From Actinomycetes bacterium (GTDB lineage Bacteria > Actinomycetota > Actinomycetes > Actinomycetales > Actinomycetaceae), in contig JAEWHO010000018.1 of the NCBI GenBank assembly GCA_023387755.1, positions 1-29,648 of the forward strand: DNA of 29,648 nt, read 5' to 3'. Under the pieces are notes generated by a model, which was not told where the DNA came from, did no database searches, and was given only the letters and a program-made list of their open reading frames with translations. How positions within the stretch are numbered: the stretch's first letter is position 1; the number at the start of each line of letters is the position of its first letter. Of the stretch, positions 1 through 6,504 are shown one piece after another. The position numbers and the translations under genes were made by a program.

Positions 1-151
1 GTGTGCGCAGCAGGGTAGTTTTACCGGCTCCATTCGGGCCGACTAGAGCGGTGACGCCGGGGCCAATCGTCAGGTCAAGCGAGTCGATAATTGTTTTCTT
101 CCCGTAGCCCTGCCGGAGATTTTCTGCCTTAATCATCTCTACGGTGTGCAC
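1..151 (-). CDS. ABC transporter ATP-binding protein, N-terminal part (cut by window edge)
   Basis: The first ~50 residues of an ABC ATPase are visible on the minus strand, ending at the window edge. They include the Walker A motif GPNGAGKTT and a typical first strand (IKAENLRQGYG). The best start is GTG at 151: a GAGGAGG ribosome site lies 7 bases upstream, whereas the in-frame ATG at 136 sits too far (22 bases) from it. With the GTG start the gene overlaps the end of the upstream membrane-protein gene by 13 bases, so the two are probably translationally coupled. The ATPase would power the adjacent membrane protein, presumably for export or self-protection. The signature motif and Walker B lie outside the window, so the subfamily cannot be named. 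Confidence 0.85.
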   Translation of the reverse strand, partial: MHTVEMIKAENLRQGYGKKTIIDSLDLTIGPGVTALVGPNGAGKTTLLRT

Positions 152-1392
152 GCGTCAACCTCCTCGATCAGCGATTTCATATGTGCTACGCGCTCGTTTT
201 CTGGCAAAGCCATAGCCGCGGCTGCTTTTTCCTTAATATCGGCATCACCTGGGTTATTAGACCCGACAGTATCCGGACGAGCTTGCCCGTACAAGTGATC
301 AGCCATCATCTCGGTAATAACCCAGTTTTTATGCATCCAAGCCTCTTGCTCTTCGGGCGTTGGGAATTCGCATAACTCCCCGGTAGAAGCCTGCCCAATA
401 ATACTGAAGGCCATCTCCTCGGCCGTCATCCACATGCCATCACCGAGCCCGCGGGGAGAAATAGTGAGGGCCGCCCCGGTACTCGGTAAGCCCGGTTCGC
501 TGAAGGTAACCGTCGTGGGTAAGCCCCATTCTTCACTCACAGCGAGGTAGCGGCTAGCCAACGGCTCAAGGGACGCAAAATAGTACTCATCTCCCGGCCA
601 CACGCATATCTGTCCCTCGCCAACCGGGTGGCAGGGGCCCGGGGTGTCGCGAGTAGCCTCCACTTGATAGGGCACATTACCTGCGGTTAGCCACGCCAGG
701 ACCACTGTGCAGGTAGCGAGGACAAAGGCTGTACCCATCCGCGGTTTGTGCCACCGGCCTACGTGCTCTGACGCGCTGACAAACGCTGCAAGAAGTAGAA
801 GCAGGAAGAGTCCCACGATAAGGAGAACTTGGGTGGGATTCGTGGTCATCCATGCGTGATTGCTTGGGGGAGCGGGGTTGGTAAATGAAGTGAAAATAAT
901 GCCGAATGCTAACGCAGTGAAGAGGGTGCCGTAGTAGGACTGCAGAGTCGATCCGATCACGATGCCTAGGATGCACAGCAGAGCGGGAAAGAGAGGATAG
1001 AAAAGAAAATGGAAGTAGCTAATGGTGCCGCGCCCCTCACCCATAGACGCGATCGAGAATATTACCGCTGCTGGAAGAACTGTGGGCACAAATGTCGCGT
1101 AGAGAATACTGACGAGGTAATGCGTCCCGATAGTTTGCCATGCGGGGCGTCCACTGGCCCGCCGAAGATTAGCGAAAGACGTTTTTCTCCACCTATTTTC
1201 ACTCAGGGCCGCACCGATGGTAAGAATAGGGCCAAAATAGATGAGTGGGAGCTCCCACCAAATCGATGCTTCCGCAAAAGAAACACCCCAGCGTTCTATT
1301 TCCGTCAGTGCCATCACTATTGAGGCAGCGGCAGTCAGTAGGGCCCACCACTTCATGCGGTTGTACCGGAGCTCAAGTTTTAGATTACTCAA
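139..1392 (-). CDS. Polytopic membrane protein, probable ABC transporter permease
   Basis: This 417-residue protein has about six hydrophobic spans in its first ~235 residues. A hydrophilic C-terminal part of ~180 residues follows, probably outside the cell, with a CxPVGEGQICVWPGDEYYF-like stretch containing two Cys that could pair. I do not recognise a named family. Its overlap with a downstream ABC ATPase makes a permease role likely. The start is a TTG at 1392 with a weak GGGA eight bases upstream. An ATG twelve codons later (MKWW) is the alternative but has no visible ribosome site. Upstream in the same direction lies a broken secreted-peptide gene, so this may be the export or immunity part of a peptide cassette (inference). 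The region looks more A+T-rich than the housekeeping genes to its right. Confidence 0.7.
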   Translation of the reverse strand: MSNLKLELRYNRMKWWALLTAAASIVMALTEIERWGVSFAEASIWWELPLIYFGPILTIGAALSENRWRKTSFANLRRASGRPAWQTIGTHYLVSILYATFVPTVLPAAVIFSIASMGEGRGTISYFHFLFYPLFPALLCILGIVIGSTLQSYYGTLFTALAFGIIFTSFTNPAPPSNHAWMTTNPTQVLLIVGLFLLLLLAAFVSASEHVGRWHKPRMGTAFVLATCTVVLAWLTAGNVPYQVEATRDTPGPCHPVGEGQICVWPGDEYYFASLEPLASRYLAVSEEWGLPTTVTFSEPGLPSTGAALTISPRGLGDGMWMTAEEMAFSIIGQASTGELCEFPTPEEQEAWMHKNWVITEMMADHLYGQARPDTVGSNNPGDADIKEKAAAAMALPENERVAHMKSLIEEVDACTP

Positions 1393-1414
1393 GATTCAAA
1401 TCCCAGGAGTCGGA

Positions 1415-1446
1415 GGTGGGGCAGAGGCTTTACCCCTCCCCCCACC
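1415..1446 (-). other. Hairpin between the secreted-peptide remnant and the permease gene
   Basis: Read on the minus strand, GGTGGGG pairs with CCCCACC (7 bp) and an inner AGG/CCT-type stem closes a GGTAAAG loop. There is no run of T after it. It could be an attenuator that lowers read-through from the small peptide gene into the ABC genes, an mRNA stabiliser, or just a G-rich spacer. Confidence 0.3.
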
Positions 1447-1452
1447 TTAGGA

Positions 1453-1764
1453 CTAACGAGCGTGAGTTTGGGCGCTCTTGACTTTGAAGGTGCACTCGGC
1501 CGAGCTTACACCGGTTACACGTGCCCCTTTGCCTACCCACTGCCATTTCCCACTTCTGGTGGGTTCTGCCTTGCACCAGCCTTGGGTTCGGTAATGGGCG
1601 TCCTGCGTTGCGGGCATGCAGGAGGTCGAAAACGCTGTGTTCCACCATTTTGCGGTGCATCCATTGATCGTATTTCCGGAGCCAGCGGCGGCAGCGCCGG
1701 TCACCGCACCGGCGGCGACGCTAGATGTGATTGCGAGTGCCTAAATGAGCTTCTTTAGACGCAT
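1453..1764 (-). pseudogene. Small secreted Cys-containing peptide gene with in-frame TAG in its signal peptide
   Basis: From ATG at 1764, preceded by GGAAGG eight bases upstream, the frame reads MRLKKLI, then TAG at 1743-1741. It continues without another stop as ALAITSSVAAGAVTGAAAAG and on to TAG at 1455-1453. The two halves together form an ordinary secretion signal (basic start, hydrophobic core, Ala-rich cleavage region). The signal is followed by a ~75-residue mature part with four Cys and several Trp (CTAKWWN, GWCKAEP, GKWQWVGKG, SAECTF). Size, signal and the downstream membrane protein plus ABC ATPase recall lactococcin-972-type bacteriocin loci, but I see no diagnostic motif, so that label is speculative. 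The stop makes it a probable recent pseudogene. A sequencing error or readthrough is possible. The GTG at 1704 would lack a ribosome site and most of the signal. Confidence 0.6.
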
Positions 1765-1824
1765 TGATGAATCCTTCCGTGATCGGGCTGGTCCACTGAC
1801 AAGCCTCTTGGTGCATGTAAGGCT

Positions 1825-1852
1825 AGAGTACCTAGGGGAGCGGTGGAGTCAA
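1825..1852 (-). promoter_or_regulatory. Candidate promoter for the peptide/ABC cassette
   Basis: On the minus strand TTGACT (1852-1847) is followed after 16 bases by TACTCT (1830-1825). The -35 is good (5 of 6) and the -10 is poor. The predicted transcript would start near 1818 and give a leader of about 55 bases before the ATG at 1764. Confidence 0.35.
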
Positions 1853-2022
1853 GCAGGTGGATGAAAATGGTGGAAATCGTCAATGTGGAGTTCCAAATTT
1901 GTTGAGGGGTGGTAAGGGGCGGTTGTGACCCGTTTACCCGAGGGAAGGTTTGTCCCCTAATTCCTGCAATATTGATGCCGTAAGGGGGCTGTGATGCTAG
2001 TGCGCCTATAAGGCGGGCCGAC

Positions 2023-2028
2023 TAGTCT
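2023..2028 (+). promoter_or_regulatory. Possible -10 element for a leaderless coaD transcript
   Basis: TAGTCT ends six bases before the coaD ATG, and no convincing ribosome site is present (only AGAGGC directly against the ATG). That spacing would put transcription start at the A of ATG, an arrangement common in actinobacteria. A TATAAG at 2007-2012 is an alternative -10. The rest of 1765-2022 shows no gene that I can support on either strand. Confidence 0.3.
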
Positions 2029-2034
2029 AGAGGC

Positions 2035-2520
2035 ATGACGAGCACAGTTGCTGTATGCCCCGGGTCTTTTGACCCGATCACCCTCGGCCACGTGGACGTG
2101 ATCGAACGGGCCCGGACCATGTTTGACCGCGTGGTCGTGGCCGTGGCCTATAACGCCTCGAAGAATTCCCTGTTTGACCTCGATATGCGTGTGGAATTGG
2201 CGCGATCGGCATGCCACCACATTGACGGCGTCGAGATTGAACCCTCACCCGGCCTCCTGGCGGACTTCTGCCAAGATATTGGCGCTACCGCAATCGTTAA
2301 GGGGCTGCGTGGATCTGCTGATTTCGATGCTGAGCTGGCGATGAGTTTGATGAACCGGCACCTATCGGGCCTGGAAACCGTCTTTATTATGGGCGATCCA
2401 CGGCTGAATCATATTGCCTCCTCGCTCGTGAAAGATATTGCCCGGCACGGGGGGAGTGTGCACGGGCTGGTCCCGGATCAGGTGGAACGCGCTCTTAACG
2501 GAGCTTTCCAGCGCGCGTGA
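2035..2520 (+). CDS. coaD: Phosphopantetheine adenylyltransferase
   Basis: This enzyme makes dephospho-CoA from ATP and 4'-phosphopantetheine, the fourth step of coenzyme A synthesis, in the cytoplasm. The 161-residue length fits the family. The nucleotidyltransferase signature PGSFDPITLGH is at residues 9-19, where the His of the (T/H)xGH motif contacts ATP. KGLRG near residue 90, SLMNRHL near 107 and SSLVKDIARHGG near 132 match the conserved PPAT blocks. rsmD, the usual upstream neighbour in many bacteria, is not seen here. The gene opens a plus-strand row and is followed 12 bases later by the SepIVA-like gene, so co-transcription is likely. The ATG at 2035 is chosen because the family N-terminus (a short lead into the VCPGSFDP strand) fits it. 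Confidence 0.96.
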   Translation: MTSTVAVCPGSFDPITLGHVDVIERARTMFDRVVVAVAYNASKNSLFDLDMRVELARSACHHIDGVEIEPSPGLLADFCQDIGATAIVKGLRGSADFDAELAMSLMNRHLSGLETVFIMGDPRLNHIASSLVKDIARHGGSVHGLVPDQVERALNGAFQRA

Positions 2521-2532
2521 AAGGAATAGGCC

Positions 2533-3027
2533 GTGAGTGACGAACCCGGTGCGGAACTGATCGCGGTACTCGAAGAGCTCGCCGATGTGATTCGCCAGGC
2601 GCGCCCCGTTCCCATGAGTGCTTCGGTCCTGGTTAATCGTGCCCAGGCCCTTAGCTTGGTTGAGCAGGCCCGTACCCTGCTCCCGCAGGAACTCTCCCAG
2701 GCTCACGCCGCCATCCAAGGGGCCGGCAAAACCCTGGACCAGGCTAAAGCTCAGGCGGAACAAATCCGGGCCGATGCGCGCCGGGAAGCCGAAAATCTGT
2801 TAGCGGACCAGGACGTCGTCAAGGCCGCCGATGACCGCGCCGACGTCATTACCGCAGCGGCCCGCGCCAAAGCCGATATCCTCATGCGTAACGCAGACGA
2901 GTACTGCGACCGGGTCCTGGCCGAGCTAGAAGTCCAGCTGGGGCGCTCCCTGCGGGAAGTCGCCGGTGGACGCAAAGTGCTAGCCGAAAAACTGCAGCGG
3001 CACGACTCACCCGAGGAAGGGGACTAA
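2533..3027 (+). CDS. SepIVA/DivIVA-like coiled-coil protein
   Basis: This 164-residue, Ala- and charge-rich protein has a helical, coiled-coil-prone body from roughly residue 45 to 150 (QELSQAHAAIQGAGK, QIRADARREAENLL, AAARAKADILMRNAD). The N-terminal ~35 residues (ELIAVLEELADVIRQAR...PMSASVLVNR) resemble the short DivIVA-like head that carries a membrane or pole contact. Known biology: in Mycobacterium the septation protein SepIVA is encoded beside the DUF177, rnc and mutM/fpg genes, and the same order is seen here, which supports orthology. It would act at the septum or in polar growth. The start is GTG 2533 with AAGGAA 6-7 bases upstream. Next comes a ~130-base gap and then yceD. Confidence 0.75.
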   Translation: MSDEPGAELIAVLEELADVIRQARPVPMSASVLVNRAQALSLVEQARTLLPQELSQAHAAIQGAGKTLDQAKAQAEQIRADARREAENLLADQDVVKAADDRADVITAAARAKADILMRNADEYCDRVLAELEVQLGRSLREVAGGRKVLAEKLQRHDSPEEGD

Positions 3028-3042
3028 ACTAGGAGGACACTA

Positions 3043-3084
3043 ATGGACGTTCTCCGAGCGTCAGCGCCCACCGGCCATAGATAA
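3043..3084 (+). CDS. Possible 13-residue leader peptide ORF
   Basis: AGGAGG lies six bases before an ATG that opens a 13-codon frame (MDVLRASAPTGHR, then TAA), between the SepIVA-like gene and yceD. The ribosome site is one of the strongest in the window. It could be a leader or uORF controlling yceD, or the remains of a lost gene. Nothing in the peptide suggests an amino-acid attenuator. Confidence 0.35.
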   Translation: MDVLRASAPTGHR

Positions 3085-3115
3085 CCGACGATAGATATGC
3101 ATCCGGTAGGCGCGG

Positions 3116-3145
3116 GCATACACCACAGAGGCATACACCATAGAA
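3116..3145 (+). repeat. 15-bp imperfect tandem repeat before yceD
   Basis: GCATACACCACAGAG is followed at once by GCATACACCATAGAA (13 of 15 identical). The second copy runs into the AAGGAT ribosome site of yceD. It could be replication slippage, a protein-binding site or part of a leader RNA. Confidence 0.6.
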
Positions 3146-3155
3146 AGGATCAGGC

Positions 3156-3710
3156 GTGCTGGAATTAAGCACCTGGGTTATTCACCCCGATCAACTGCCA
3201 GCACGAGCGGGACACAGCCGCGACTTCACCCTGCAGGTGCCCCTAGACGATGGCTGGGGCAATGAAGTCGCCCAAATCCCCAGCGGCAGCACCATCGCCG
3301 TTCAGGGGCGTATGGATGGTGTCGTCGACGGCGTCATGGTCGATGCCGCTATTGCCGCAACCGTCACCTCCCAGTGTGTCCGCTGTCTGGACGAATTCAC
3401 GGAAGACCTCACCCCACCGCTGTGCGAAATGTTCTTCGCCCCCTACGCGATTAAGCGTTTGCAGGAAGAAGGCGATGATGAGGCCGCCGAGCTACCCCAG
3501 TTGGGCCCGCAAGGGCTGGACTTGGAGCAGGCCGTGCGCGACGTCGTCGTCGGATCACTACCCTTCCAACCGCTGTGCGCCGAGGATTGCGCGGGCCTGT
3601 GTCAAGATTGCGGCACCCCGTGGCGGGAGTTGCCCGCTGACCACGCCCACGAACAACTCGACCCGCGGCTGGCCGTGCTCGCCCAGCTGTTGCCGACGGA
3701 GGAGCAATGA
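3156..3710 (+). CDS. yceD: YceD/DUF177 family protein with Cys-rich metal-binding tail
   Basis: This 184-residue DUF177 protein belongs to a family linked to 23S rRNA and ribosome biogenesis; its biochemical action is not settled. The actinobacterial form has a likely zinc site: Cys74 and Cys77 in QCVRCLDEF, and a second cluster Cys141, Cys145, Cys149, Cys152 in CAEDCAGLCQDCG. Start is GTG 3156, preceded by AAGGAT. The stop overlaps the rnc start (ATGA), so the two are translationally coupled. In most bacteria rpmF (ribosomal protein L32) lies between yceD and the next gene. It is absent here, so L32 must be encoded elsewhere. Confidence 0.9.
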   Translation: MLELSTWVIHPDQLPARAGHSRDFTLQVPLDDGWGNEVAQIPSGSTIAVQGRMDGVVDGVMVDAAIAATVTSQCVRCLDEFTEDLTPPLCEMFFAPYAIKRLQEEGDDEAAELPQLGPQGLDLEQAVRDVVVGSLPFQPLCAEDCAGLCQDCGTPWRELPADHAHEQLDPRLAVLAQLLPTEEQ

Positions 3711-4420
3711 CCCCGCCCGCGCTGCCGGCGCCCGCCCAAGAACTGCTGGCCAAACTGCAGGTCACGATCGATCCGGAAATCCTCGTACTCGCACTCACCC
3801 ACCGCTCCTTTGCGCATGAAGCCGGGGGGATCCCCACCAATGAGCGGCTCGAGTTCCTGGGCGATTCGGTGCTGGGATATATCGTGACCGACCACCTCTA
3901 CCGCTCCTACCCGCGCCGCAGCGAAGCAGACCTGTCAAAAATTCGGTCGGGCGTGGTGTCCCAAGAAGCGCTCTCCCGCGTGGCCCGCAGTATCGGTGTG
4001 GGGCCGTGTATCCTGCTGGGTAAGGGCGAGATTAAGACCGGCGGGGCGGAGCGCAACTCCATCCTGTGTGACACCATGGAAGCCCTTATCGGTGCCACCT
4101 ACCTCACCAACGGACTGGAAATCACGCGCGCGATGGTGCTGCGGCTCCTGATCCCGCATATCCAGGACGTCGTTCACGGCGACCGCGGGGTGGACTGGCG
4201 CACCGCCCTGGATCAGCGCCTCGCCGAGCTGGGGTTGCCCAGCCCGCAGGTTGAGATCATTGGGGAGGGGCCCGATCATGCGCGCAGGTTCACCGCCGTC
4301 GTTACTGTCACGCCCGACGACGCCGCCCCCGCCATCACTGCGCAAGCGGTAGGCACGAGCAAACGGGCTGCACAGAAGGAAGCTAGCCGCCTGCTGATGG
4401 CGCAACTGGCGCGCGCGTAA
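3707..4420 (+). CDS. rnc: Ribonuclease III
   Basis: This double-strand-specific endoribonuclease processes rRNA precursors and structured mRNAs. The 237-residue protein has the catalytic RNase III domain (residues ~10-150) with the signature ERLEFLGDSVLG. Glu49, Asp53, Asp122 and Glu125 stand where the metal-binding acidic residues are expected. A C-terminal double-stranded-RNA-binding domain (~163-237) ends with the GTSKRAAQKEAS helix. The start ATG overlaps the yceD stop by 4 bases and the stop overlaps the mutM start (TAATG), so yceD-rnc-mutM form one coupled unit. No missing residues were noticed. Confidence 0.96.
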   Translation: MTPPALPAPAQELLAKLQVTIDPEILVLALTHRSFAHEAGGIPTNERLEFLGDSVLGYIVTDHLYRSYPRRSEADLSKIRSGVVSQEALSRVARSIGVGPCILLGKGEIKTGGAERNSILCDTMEALIGATYLTNGLEITRAMVLRLLIPHIQDVVHGDRGVDWRTALDQRLAELGLPSPQVEIIGEGPDHARRFTAVVTVTPDDAAPAITAQAVGTSKRAAQKEASRLLMAQLARA

Positions 4421-5298
4421 TGCCAGAACTACCCGAGGTTGAAACCGTCCGCGCCGGCATGGTGCGCCACCTGTTGGGTGAGCCGATCCACGCCGCCCAC
4501 ATTGTGCACCCGCGCGCCCACCGGCGCACCGTCTACCCGGTCGAACAGGTGGCGGACACCCGGATTACTGCGATTGCCCGGCGCGGCAAATTCCTGTGGT
4601 GCGAACTCGACTCCGGCACGGCCCTGGTACTCCACCTGGGGATGAGCGGGCAGATCCTGATCGACCCCCGCCCAGCGATGCCGCGCACACACCTGCGGGC
4701 CCACTGGCAGATCGGTGAGCACGAGGTGTGGTTCGTCGATCAGCGCACCTTCGGGGCGGTCAGCCACGAGCCGCTCGTCGCCACCGCCGATGGTTACCTG
4801 GGAGGGTGGGGAAGTAAGCAGGGGGCCGTGCCGGCGTCGATTCGGCATATCGCTCGCGATCCACTCGATCCGCATGCCGATATTCTTGCCCTCGCCCGGC
4901 AGATCACCGCCTCCCGCAGCTATCTGAAAGCGCTCCTGCTCAACCAGACGGTGATCTCCGGGGTTGGCAATATCTATGCCGATGAGGCCCTGTGGCGGGC
5001 CCGGCTGCACCCGCGCACACGTGGGCGCAGGCTCAGCCAGGTGCGCGCCCGCCGTCTCATCACCGAATGTGCCGCCGTCATGCGGGAGGCTATCGCTGCG
5101 GGCGGGACTTCCTTTGACGCGCTGTACGTGGATGTGGCCGGCCAGTCGGGATGGTTTGAGCGATCCCTGGCCGCCTATGGCCGGACGGGGCTGCCCTGCC
5201 TGCGCTGTGGCACGTCCCTGGTACGGGACGTGGTTGCGGGCCGCTCCAGCCACTGGTGCCCGCACTGTACGCCAACAGCCGGTAGGGTAGTGGCGTGA
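4420..5298 (+). CDS. mutM: Formamidopyrimidine-DNA glycosylase
   Basis: MutM/Fpg excises oxidised purines such as 8-oxoguanine and nicks the DNA by beta/delta elimination. After Met removal the N-terminal Pro2 is the Schiff-base nucleophile and Glu3 the second catalytic residue (MPELPEVETV). Lys57 (RRGKFLW) and the helix-two-turn-helix Asn in GVGNIYADEALW are present. The C-terminal zinc finger is complete: Cys260, Cys263, Cys280, Cys283, with the DNA-contacting Arg275 in AGRSSHW. The length of 292 is typical for actinobacteria. It overlaps rnc upstream (1 base) and the response-regulator gene downstream (GTGA, 4 bases). In many actinobacteria smc or ftsY genes follow; here a two-component gene does. 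Confidence 0.96.
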   Translation: MPELPEVETVRAGMVRHLLGEPIHAAHIVHPRAHRRTVYPVEQVADTRITAIARRGKFLWCELDSGTALVLHLGMSGQILIDPRPAMPRTHLRAHWQIGEHEVWFVDQRTFGAVSHEPLVATADGYLGGWGSKQGAVPASIRHIARDPLDPHADILALARQITASRSYLKALLLNQTVISGVGNIYADEALWRARLHPRTRGRRLSQVRARRLITECAAVMREAIAAGGTSFDALYVDVAGQSGWFERSLAAYGRTGLPCLRCGTSLVRDVVAGRSSHWCPHCTPTAGRVVA

Positions 5299-5945
5299 CC
5301 ACTTCATCCCAACCCCGTGACGTCCGCGTAATGATTATTGACGACCATGAGATCGTCCGCCGCGGTATTGCTGAAATTGTTGATCGTGCCGATGGTTTGA
5401 TGGTGGTGGCTGAGGCCGGTTCCGTGGCGGAAGCGGTGCGGCGAGCCACCCTGGTGCGGCCCGAGGTTGTGTTGGTGGATCTGCAGCTTCCCGATGGCAC
5501 CGGCATCGATATTATTGACCGTCTGCGTGAACAGGTGCCGGAAGCCAAATGTATTGTGCTCACCTCGTTCGACGACGACGACGCCCTCGCCCAGGCGCTC
5601 CACGCCGGAGCGAAAGCCTATGTGCTCAAAACGGTGCGCGGCGTGGAGATCGCCGACGTCGTTAAGGCCGTCTCCGATGGGCGAGTGCTCCTCGATGAGC
5701 GGACGGTCACGCGCCGCCGCCAGGACCATGAGGACCCCACCGCGAACCTCACCCCCTCCGAACGCAAAGTCCTCGAACTGATCGGCGATGGACTCTCCAA
5801 CCGCGAGATCGGGGAGAAACTCGGGGTCGCGGAAAAGACCGTGAAGAACCACATTACGGCGCTGCTGGCCAAAATGGGCTTACAGCGGCGCACCCAGGTG
5901 GCCGCCTGGGTGGCTGGGCAGCGTGCTGCCGGGTGGCGGAACTAG
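5295..5945 (+). CDS. devR: NarL/DevR-type response regulator
   Basis: This 216-residue regulator has a receiver domain (~10-128). Its acidic pair is Asp16-Asp17, the phospho-acceptor is Asp62 in LVDLQLPDG, and Thr90 and Lys112 act as switch residues. A LuxR-type helix-turn-helix follows (~150-212). The recognition region KTVKNHITALLAKMGLQRRTQ closely resembles that of mycobacterial DevR/DosR, which binds GGGAC-N4-GTCCC palindromes. Two such palindromes lie upstream of cydA in this window. The likely partner is the DevS-like kinase encoded convergently ~0.9 kb away. GTG 5295 overlaps the mutM stop, so expression depends at least partly on the housekeeping row. The last codons fall inside a duplicated 30-bp sequence. 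The symbol devR is by resemblance, not proof. Confidence 0.88.
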   Translation: MTTSSQPRDVRVMIIDDHEIVRRGIAEIVDRADGLMVVAEAGSVAEAVRRATLVRPEVVLVDLQLPDGTGIDIIDRLREQVPEAKCIVLTSFDDDDALAQALHAGAKAYVLKTVRGVEIADVVKAVSDGRVLLDERTVTRRRQDHEDPTANLTPSERKVLELIGDGLSNREIGEKLGVAEKTVKNHITALLAKMGLQRRTQVAAWVAGQRAAGWRN

Positions 5946-5946
5946 C
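5917..5946 (+). repeat. 30-bp direct repeat, copy 1 (end of devR)
   Basis: These 30 bases cover the last codons of the regulator (QRAAGWRN and stop). They recur at 6820-6849 with a single difference (T to C). The two copies bracket the SdpI-like gene and the unexplained stretch after it. Confidence 0.85.
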
Positions 5947-6022
5947 GCGACTGCGGAACTAGCGCGACTGCGGGGCTGGTGTGACTGCCGGAGCTGGCCC
6001 GACTGCCGGAGCTGGCCTGGCT
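5936..6022 (+). repeat. Five tandem 17-18 bp repeats after devR
   Basis: Units start at 5936, 5953, 5970, 5987 and 6005. The first two are identical (GCGGAACTAGCGCGACT). The third is diverged, and units four and five (18 bp, GCCGGAGCTGGCC-type) resemble each other. A partial sixth unit follows. The first unit overlaps the devR stop codon, which suggests that slippage expanded the gene end. A single unit also stands at 6839-6855 next to the second 30-bp copy. No function can be read from it. Confidence 0.8.
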
Positions 6023-6054
6023 CCGGGGTAGCCGCCTTGCTCGCCTCTCGCTGA

Positions 6055-6069
6055 TTGAGTGTGACTCAA
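6055..6069 (+). promoter_or_regulatory. Palindrome, possible operator for the SdpI-like gene
   Basis: TTGAGT-GTG-ACTCAA is a perfect 6-3-6 inverted repeat 85 bases upstream of the SdpI-like gene. Its left arm could act as a -35, with CCTAAT (6080-6085) 19 bases on as a weak -10, so a bound repressor would block the promoter. sdpI-type genes are often paired with small autorepressors, but none is encoded nearby. Confidence 0.35.
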
Positions 6070-6153
6070 GTAATGAGAGCCTAATCGTTCTAACCTGTGT
6101 AGGCTGCTGGCTAAAAATAGCTACACGCGCCACCGGATGGAGGAGAAAGAGCG

Positions 6154-6504
6154 GTGTTTTGGCCATTTGGTATCCTAGGGTGTAATTTTCTTGCTGCGGG
6201 AGTTCTGCTGTTCGCGTTAGGTGTGCGATCGCGGACGGGCCTGGCATTGAGCCAATGGTGGGGAGTGCGCACGAAACGGACAATGGTTGACGCGGAGACA
6301 TTCGCTAAAGCCAATAGAGCGGCGTGGCGCAGCTACATATTTCAAGGATGCGCATCTTTTGTTGCCGGCCTCGCGATCCTCATCTTAGGGATAGTGAATA
6401 GGGAAGCTTTTATATCTCTGGTTGCTATTGCGGTCGGCGCCACCCTAGTCATCTTGGTAGCAACGATCTACGGCTATGTTAAAGCGCACCGGAGCATTCA
6501 ATAG
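6154..6504 (+). CDS. SdpI-family-like small membrane protein
   Basis: This 116-residue protein has three predicted membrane spans (about 3-23, 57-77 and 84-108). The first loop carries WWGVRTKRTMVDAETFAKANRAAW-like sequence, which fits the GxRTxxT...W..AN pattern of the SdpI (signal/immunity) family. The best-known member protects Bacillus from the SdpC toxin; most homologues have no known role. Start GTG 6154 follows GGAGGAGA with 7-bp spacing. It stands alone between the convergent regulator and kinase genes, inside a segment bounded by 30-bp direct repeats, so it may be a later insertion. The family call rests on motif memory only. Confidence 0.55.
   Translation: MFWPFGILGCNFLAAGVLLFALGVRSRTGLALSQWWGVRTKRTMVDAETFAKANRAAWRSYIFQGCASFVAGLAILILGIVNREAFISLVAIAVGATLVILVATIYGYVKAHRSIQ

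Noticed and set aside
1462..1758. 98-codon plus-strand frame opposite the broken peptide gene
   Set aside because: No ribosome site and no known domain; the minus strand shows a clear signal peptide with a strong ribosome site.
4429..5307. 292-codon open frame antisense to mutM
   Set aside because: It mirrors mutM almost exactly; its composition (Pro/Gly/Arg) is typical of an antisense shadow in G+C-rich DNA, and mutM has every catalytic residue.
5936..6022. CRISPR array
   Set aside because: The repeats are head-to-tail without unique spacers, and no cas genes are present.
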